From Mercurialis annua (Eukaryota; Streptophyta; Magnoliopsida; Malpighiales; Euphorbiaceae), in the NCBI RefSeq assembly GCF_937616625.2, contig NC_065576.1:17300501-17364500 (forward strand): 64,000 nucleotides of DNA. The letters run 5' to 3'. This document shows, in pieces, positions 59,328 to 64,000 of this stretch (positions within the stretch are counted from its first letter, which is position 1; every line of letters starts with the position of its first letter). The position numbers were made by a program, and so were the translations under genes. The notes beneath the pieces were generated by a model. It saw only the letters and a list, made by a program, of their open reading frames with translations, was not told where the DNA came from and made no database searches.

Positions 59328-59860
59328 ATTTGGATGTTCCGATGAGCCGTCCCGAAGCCCACATCGCCGAGCCTATTCCGGGGAATGACGCTGAAGTTGC
59401 TATAATTCCTGCAGGGGCAGTGTTGCTTGCTGCTGATGAAGTAATTGTCGTAGCCGATGACGACGCGGTTGAAGAACCGATAGTTGATGAGGCTGTTATA
59501 GCTTCATCTCCTCCTCCAGGTCCAGTGGATATTCCAGAAAAGACCGAGGAGGTGAATTCAGGCGAGTTGATTGTTATTGATTCGGGAGAGATTTCCCTGT
59601 ATCAAGTCGTGGTGGATTCTCCATCTAGGAAAAGGCGTCGAGTTAATAATGATTCTCCTTCAAGGGAGAGTCTTTCTGGAGGTTCTTCTTCTGCTCCCAA
59701 TTTGGTGCAGTGGGTTGAAGGTCACGATCCAGCAAGTTTGCTGAATCCTCGAGTGTTGGCAGAATATATCAGGACTTAGGCGATTCCTGATGACATTACT
59801 TGGTTCTTCTCCAAGATAGGGCAGGAGCTCTTTAATCTTCCTTGTTTTTACGGCTTTTCT

Positions 59861-59951
59861 GTAAGTTGATTATTATTTAAGTAAGCTACTTTTCAGATTC
59901 ACTATTTCCTTATTTATATTTTATGATTTGTTTTTCTGTGTTGTATGGTAG
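59861..59951 (+). other. Predicted intron 2 of the plus-strand ORF
   Basis: A strong donor CT|GTAAGT at 59861 and an acceptor TATGGTAG|AC ending at 59951. It is AT-rich, 91 bp, falls exactly between codons, and the downstream frame continues as a coiled coil. Length and composition are typical of plant introns. Confidence 0.7.
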
Positions 59952-60430
59952 ACTCTCCAGTCTGTTTTCGTGTTTAATGATCGCCGCCATTGTGCTGAGG
60001 AGGAGGTCGAGCGACTTTCTTCTCTCCTGGCGATGTCTGAGTTTGAGAGGGTGAAGTTGAAAGCTTCTTTAGAAGAGCACGATTCGCTTTTATCATATCT
60101 CAAGGTACAGGATGCGATTAATGATAGTCAGGTCAAAGTGATAGAGAAGAAAACCATTGACTTGACTCGGGAGATCGAAGAGCTTATCCGGATCAATACT
60201 CTTGTTGGCGAGGAGAGAAATAAGCTAAGATCTGAGGTAGAAGGGCTTCATATTCGTCTTCTTGATACGAAGTCTTTTTTTCTGCTTTTATCAGTGAGTA
60301 TCGCCTCGCTATTGGGAGGAAGCTTTTGGAGCAGAATCCAAACATTGATCTGTCTGGAGTCAACGGGTTGGATCCTCAAGTCATCGCTCGTGATCTTCTT
60401 AATAAAATGTCGAAGGATCGTGCCAAATAG

Positions 60431-60936
60431 ATTTTGTTTTTTCTTTTTGTATCTTGTTTTATATTTGTAATTTGTGATTTATGAATATATCTTCTTTTTT
60501 CTTCAATATCAGATTAAGTGTTTGCTTCTGTTCTATTTAATGTTTCCGAGTCGATACTTGATTTAGTTTGTCGTTTCGCCTCGGGAGTTAATCTATACCC
60601 CGCTTTAGCGGTTTTATTTTGGCCGAGTTAATCGAAACTCTTTCATTTGAGTTAGTCTAAACTCATAATTTTGTTTTGTTTTGAGTTAATCTAAACTCTT
60701 TTTTGGCGGTTTGCCCTTTTCTGAGTTAATCTAAAGTCATAATTTCGTTATTGTTCGTTTTTGATTTAATCATTCATGGCGGTTCTTGATTTTTGTTTCT
60801 TTAGTGATTCGTCTGGCCAATCATATAGTAGGCAAATTGAACTTTTATTGATAAAAAGACTGCATACAAAACATTAAAGATAGTTTTGACACCATCAGGA
60901 CGTTTTTCTTTACTAGAGATGGGTCGTTTTTCTTTC
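60431..60936. other. Spacer between convergent ORFs, with GAGTT...AACTC repeats
   Basis: Holds about five spaced copies of a 16-bp near-dyad, GAGTTAATCTAAACTC (60585, 60625-60640, 60649-60664, 60683-60698, 60723-60738), with GAGTT/AACTC arms. A poly(A) signal for the minus-strand transcript (AATAAA, complement of 60844-60849) lies near the gag end. Both ORFs read into this spacer, so it would serve as terminator region for both. No coding sequence is recognised. Confidence 0.65.
60844..60849 (-). terminator. Poly(A) signal for the gag-protease transcript
   Basis: AATAAA on the minus strand, about 90 bp past the gag-protease stop (60937-60939). Its presence directly after protease suggests that the ORF ends here by design and does not run on into a deleted RT. 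Confidence 0.5.
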
Positions 60937-63441
60937 CTATTCTTCCTTCTTCTCGGTCTTGTTCTCTTGGAGGAATACCACGAACTCGTCGTAGCATTTC
61001 TTAGCGATATGCTGATCTCCTCTCAGCGTCACTACTCCTTTCTCGGTTTGTATTTTCATCGCCAATGCTCTTATGCTAGTCACTGCAGCTGAGTCATGAA
61101 GGAAAGGTCTTCCGAGGATGGCATTGTATGTTTGTTCCATGTCAACTATGTTAAATAGTGACATAACCTTTTTGTTGATTCCTCTCTCCGGGCCGATTAT
61201 CACTTCTAGGGTGACTGCTCCTAACGGATTGATGGAGGGGCCACTGAGTCCTGATAGTGGGATCGGGACTCGGCGCAACCTTGACGCGGTTCCTCCAAGC
61301 ATTTTGTACGCGGCATTTGTCATGAGATTCACTGCGCTTCCTTCATCGATTATGATTCGCTCCATGTTCCAATTGTCGATGATAGTAGTCACTACCAAGG
61401 CATCGTTGTGGGGTGCTTTTACATGTTCATAATCTTCAACATCAAAGATTACGGGTGGCATGTGAGTTTCTCTGATGTTCATCACTTCTCTCCTTTGCTT
61501 TCTCTTAATCGTTGAGCTGCCGTGTCCACCTCCATTGATCATGTGTATGGTTCCCAATATTTTGGATGGGCGTTCATCTTCTTTTTCTTTTGCTTTGTCA
61601 TCTCTGCTTCTCTTTTCTCCCTTGTCATTGCTTTTTTCTTTGCGGGCCACGAATTTCCTTAATTCTCCTTTGTCGATCATTCTCTCCATTTCGACCTTCA
61701 AATCTCTGCAGCTGTCCGTTTCATGTCCATAGTCTTCGTGAAATTTGAAGTACTTTCTCGTGTCCCTTATCTCGGCTTTCATCTTTGGTGGCCATACTAC
61801 GTTTTTGACGTTTTCTTTGATCCATATGAGGACAATAGTTTGGCTGGTGTTCAATGGTGTGAAGTTGTTTTCATCGTCTCTGGGGTCATACCTCGGTTCG
61901 TATCTTGTTTGGGGGGCGAATCGCCTATTTTCTTCTGGCCTTCTTCTATCTTCAGATTTTGACTTTGACTTCTCTTTGGATTTCTCTTTCGATTCTTTTC
62001 CTTTCGCTTCTTTTCCACGAATCGCCCTTCGCCCCTCGTCTAGCTCGAAGTATTTTTGGGCTATGCCCATCAAGTTCGAGAAAGTCGTGGGTTTATTGAC
62101 CAACAGCTTGTCTACCAGTTTTCCGAATCGTGTTCCTTCTCGCAATGCTTCGGTTTCCATGTCGACGTTCAGGTTATCAATCTTCATAGCTTGCTTGTTA
62201 AATCGTTCGATATATATTCTTAGGGTTTCTCCTTCTTCTTGAATGCATGATCTTAGGATGCTTGTGGTAGTTTTTGCTGGTATGTTTGTGAGATATCTGT
62301 TGAAGAATTCTATCGATAGCGATGCAAAGCTCTCGATGGATCCTGGTTTCAGTTTGTTGTACCACCTTTGGGCGGTACCAGTGAGTGTGGTTGGGAAAAC
62401 CCTGCATAAAATAGCATCTGATACGCTGAGTAGCCCCATGCTGGCGGTGAATCTGGAAGTATGATCTCAGGGGTCCCCTTCTCCGTTGCAAGTTGGCAAG
62501 ACTGGTAGCTTCATGCTATATGGAATGGTTTCCTCCATGATCTCGGGTGAAAGGGGCGATCCCTTCAGCGTGAGATCGTCTATATCCAGCTCTTCCGACT
62601 TCAATTTTTTGAGTGCTTTGGCAATCTTTTCTTCCAGATCTTCCTCGACTACATATGTGGCTTTGCTCTTCTGGGGCGATTCTGAGGACTCGCCCTCCCC
62701 TTCTTGGTGTTTTTTCTTTGATTGCTCTTTCCTTGCATCTCTGTCTTGTCGCTTGATTTTAGGTGGGGCATCTTCTTTCTCTTTCTCCCTTCGTTCTTCT
62801 CTTTTGGAGTTTAAACCGCTTCGGGCATCGTCTTGATTTTGCTCATTTCTGGGCGTTTCAGGGGTTTGCTCGTCGGATTTTTTTTTCATTCTCTTGATTT
62901 CATGGACTTTCTTCGTCACTCCTGTTTCCATTTTCTCGTCAGTTTCTGTCGTTTCTTCCCTCGTCTCTTTCTTCATTTCCACCATTTCGGGTTCCCTTCT
63001 TCTGTTGTTTTCTCCCCTTGGCTCTTGACGACCTGGATTTGTGTTTTCTGTTCTTCCTCTTCTTCTTGTCGTTGTTGGGCTGAAATCATCCCTCATGATT
63101 TTCATAATTTCTTCGTGCCTATCATTCGTTCTTTTTGTTTCACTAGCCAATTTATCCAGGTTTGCCTGGACAGATTCTAGTACTTTTTTCTGCATCTCGC
63201 CGTATAAATCTTGTGCTTCCATGCCTAGCGTTGGTTGTTCATCAGTGCTCAGGTTGAAAGCAATTGGGTTGCTTCCTCTCATCGGATTAGTTTGGTATTG
63301 AGGTGTCAAAAAAGAGGGCCCTCCGGTATCACTTCTTCCCCCGGAAATGTGGAGCCCATCCTTAGTGACGTTGATTACTTCCGGCGTGCTTTTTGGATTC
63401 ATTGGTTGTTTGTCTTTCAGGTTCATTCCTTCAGAAGTCAT
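60937..63441 (-). pseudogene. gag: Tat-type gag plus aspartic protease, one internal stop
   Basis: One frame of about 835 codons from ATG 63441 to TAA/TAG-type stop at 60937, broken once by TGA (62467-62469). The N-terminal third is highly charged (Lys, Arg, Glu), with TYVVEEDLEEKIAKALKKLK before the capsid. The gag core follows the stop: DAILCRVFPTTLTGTAQRWY, then KPGSIESFASL, and a basic, Lys/Glu-rich linker. A zinc-knuckle-like stretch reads YFKFHEDYGHETDSC, where the usual first Cys is Phe. The protease has IIIDEGSAVNLM (active-site Asp; the usual D-S/T-G is D-E-G), then YNAILGRPFLH and TLRGDQHIAKKCY, strong Tat/gypsy marks. It would form particles and process them. The frame stops without RT. 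The first ATG after the leader is chosen as the start; a TTG lies nine bases before it. Confidence 0.88.
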
Positions 63442-63507
63442 CTTCTTCAATGAAATTTGTTTTGAGTTCAGAAAAGCTCCTTCGAATTGAAGTTGAGTTA
63501 AGCTTTT
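63442..63507 (-). other. Untranslated leader of the Tat element
   Basis: 66 bp between the primer-binding site and the gag ATG. It is AC-rich on the minus strand with no upstream ATG seen. Confidence 0.6.
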
Positions 63508-63523
63508 CCCACAGTCGGCGCCA
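63508..63523 (-). other. Primer-binding site (TGGCGCCGACTGTGGG)
   Basis: On the minus strand the 16 bases after the LTR end and a 2-bp spacer read TGGCGCCGACTGTGGG, very close to the TGGCGCCGTCTGTGGG form common in plant Tat-lineage elements. Such sites pair with the 3' end of a host tRNA (usually given as tRNA-Arg or a near relative for this group) to start minus-strand DNA. It fixes the element's orientation and the LTR edge. Confidence 0.85.
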
Positions 63524-63525
63524 AT

Positions 63526-64000
63526 TGATGGAGTCTGCCTTCTGAACCGGTGAATGAGACCTGCAAAACTGGGTAGAAGCTAACCGGACGGTGGTGGTCC
63601 GATTAACTCTCCGATGCTAAAGTCAGTTTAGAGTTTTGAGCAGCGTTTTAAGTATATGAATGTAATTGTGATTCTAGGCATACGTCATGCTCCTTTTATA
63701 GTAGATGAATGCATACCTTGTAGAGTCATAGTAGGTAAGTGAATCCTACTTTGTAGGGATCGAGCTACTTTGTAGGGATTCACCCTGATTTAGCGTGATC
63801 TACCTTATTCAGACATGAGTCCTATTTAGGAATGTCTTCCTAAATAGTCTCGTCTTCCTAAGATAGAGCTTATCTTTCCATGTTGGAGATTGTGTCCAAA
63901 TGGGAAGATACTTTGAGATATTATAGTAGATCATGGCGATCTATCCGAATCCCGGATTAACGCGCTTTGGGCGGATCCTAAGGGATTCTGTCTTCATTGG
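63526..64000 (-). repeat. 5' LTR of the Tat element, 3' portion
   Basis: Begins (on the plus strand) TGATGGAGTCTGCC next to the primer site, i.e. the LTR ends ...CCATCA on the minus strand. A minus-strand TATA box (TATAAAAGG, 63692-63700) lies about 170 bp from the primer site, a suitable place for R-U5. Further out is a pair of CTACTTTGTAGGGAT repeats (63746 and 63769). The LTR runs past the window end. Confidence 0.8.
63692..63700 (-). promoter_or_regulatory. TATA box of the Tat LTR
   Basis: TATAAAAGG on the minus strand, upstream of the primer-binding site and gag in transcript direction. It supports a functional promoter for the minus-strand unit. Confidence 0.6.

Larger units (their letters stand above)
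58521..60430 (+). pseudogene. Plus-strand ORF, putative gypsy-type transposon protein (Transposase_28-like), spliced, broken
   Basis: Runs opposite to the gag ORF of the Tat element. Best model: exon 58521-59235, intron 59236-59324 or 59327 (GT...AG, tandem AAAGTAG acceptor), exon to 59860, intron 59861-59951 (GTAAGT...GGTAG, phase 0), exon 59952-60430. The frame is kept across both introns. The N-terminal domain has LPGAD, then VIVFEEQFAVGLRFPLDPF and a Q-L-rich helix, as in the plant family annotated as putative gypsy-type transposon. The middle is acidic and Ser/Pro-rich, with a basic RKRRR. The C-terminus (from about 59995) is a coiled coil. Damage: TAA 58605-58607, TAG 59777-59779, and a 1-bp shift at the T-run 60275-60281. 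The family has no proven biochemical function; calling it a transposase is not justified. An ATG at 58659 is a later in-frame start. Confidence 0.7.
58296..64000 (-). mobile_element. Ty3/gypsy element, Tat type, lacking RT and integrase
   Basis: Read on the minus strand: part of the 5' LTR (63526 to beyond the window), primer-binding site (63508-63523), leader, gag plus protease (63441-60937), a poly(A) signal (60844-60849), a repeat-rich spacer, then an ORF on the opposite strand (58521-60430), then satellite at 58295. No reverse transcriptase, RNase H or integrase is present anywhere between protease and the opposed ORF, and no 3' LTR precedes the satellite. The primer site, the gag/protease signatures and an extra antisense ORF near the 3' end are known traits of Tat-lineage elements. 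It is either a non-autonomous derivative that would need enzymes from a relative, or an internally deleted and 3'-truncated copy. Confidence 0.8.

Noticed and set aside
61118..63453. Plus-strand frames opposite gag-protease
   Set aside because: The minus strand holds recognisable gag and protease motifs over the same bases; the plus frames are Ser/Phe-rich shadows of Lys/Glu-rich coding.

Overview
The window comes from a flowering plant, probably a eudicot, in repeat-rich heterochromatin (centromeric, pericentromeric or subtelomeric; the sequence alone cannot say which). About 46 of the 64 kb is one AT-rich satellite with a 60-bp unit. The rest is three LTR retrotransposons, all decayed or incomplete, and one unclassified 0.5-kb insert. 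I see no ordinary host gene, rRNA, tRNA or CRISPR array. The many short reading frames inside the satellite, on both strands, follow from a 60-bp (20-codon) period that happens to lack stops; I do not call them genes.

Layout. 1-32427: satellite, forward orientation, with nested higher-order repeats, including a 9.6-kb tandem duplication (9201-18840 and 18841-28449). 32428-43362: a Ty1/copia element of SIRE/Maximus type. It is flanked by a near-perfect 5-bp target-site duplication that restores the satellite monomer. Its 5' LTR is cut short and fused directly to gag; its gag, protease, integrase, RT and RNase H carry many stops and frameshifts; it has an extra 3' ORF and three polypurine tracts. 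Its pol is split by a 2.47-kb solo LTR of Ty3/gypsy type (35018-37484) with a perfect ACAAA duplication. 43363-55303: satellite again, forward, with 0.78-kb and 1.55-kb higher-order repeats. At 55304-55310 the satellite flips to the opposite strand through a small hairpin-like junction and continues inverted to about 58295, interrupted by an unclassified insert (55611-56133). 58296-64000: a Ty3/gypsy element of Tat type on the minus strand (LTR, primer-binding site, gag plus protease) that has no reverse transcriptase or integrase. It faces a spliced, plus-strand ORF of the putative gypsy-type transposon family (Transposase_28-like).

History read from nesting: the satellite existed first and grew by duplication at scales of 10, 30 and 60 bp, then kilobases. 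The copia element landed in it, lost half its 5' LTR and decayed. A gypsy element then landed in the copia pol and recombined down to a solo LTR. The minus-strand Tat element looks youngest, with one stop in over 830 codons of gag-protease. The features most worth a second look are the multi-scale satellite hierarchy, the strand switch, the pol-less Tat element with its opposed spliced ORF, and clusters of short two-fold-symmetric motifs that recur in all three retroelements.
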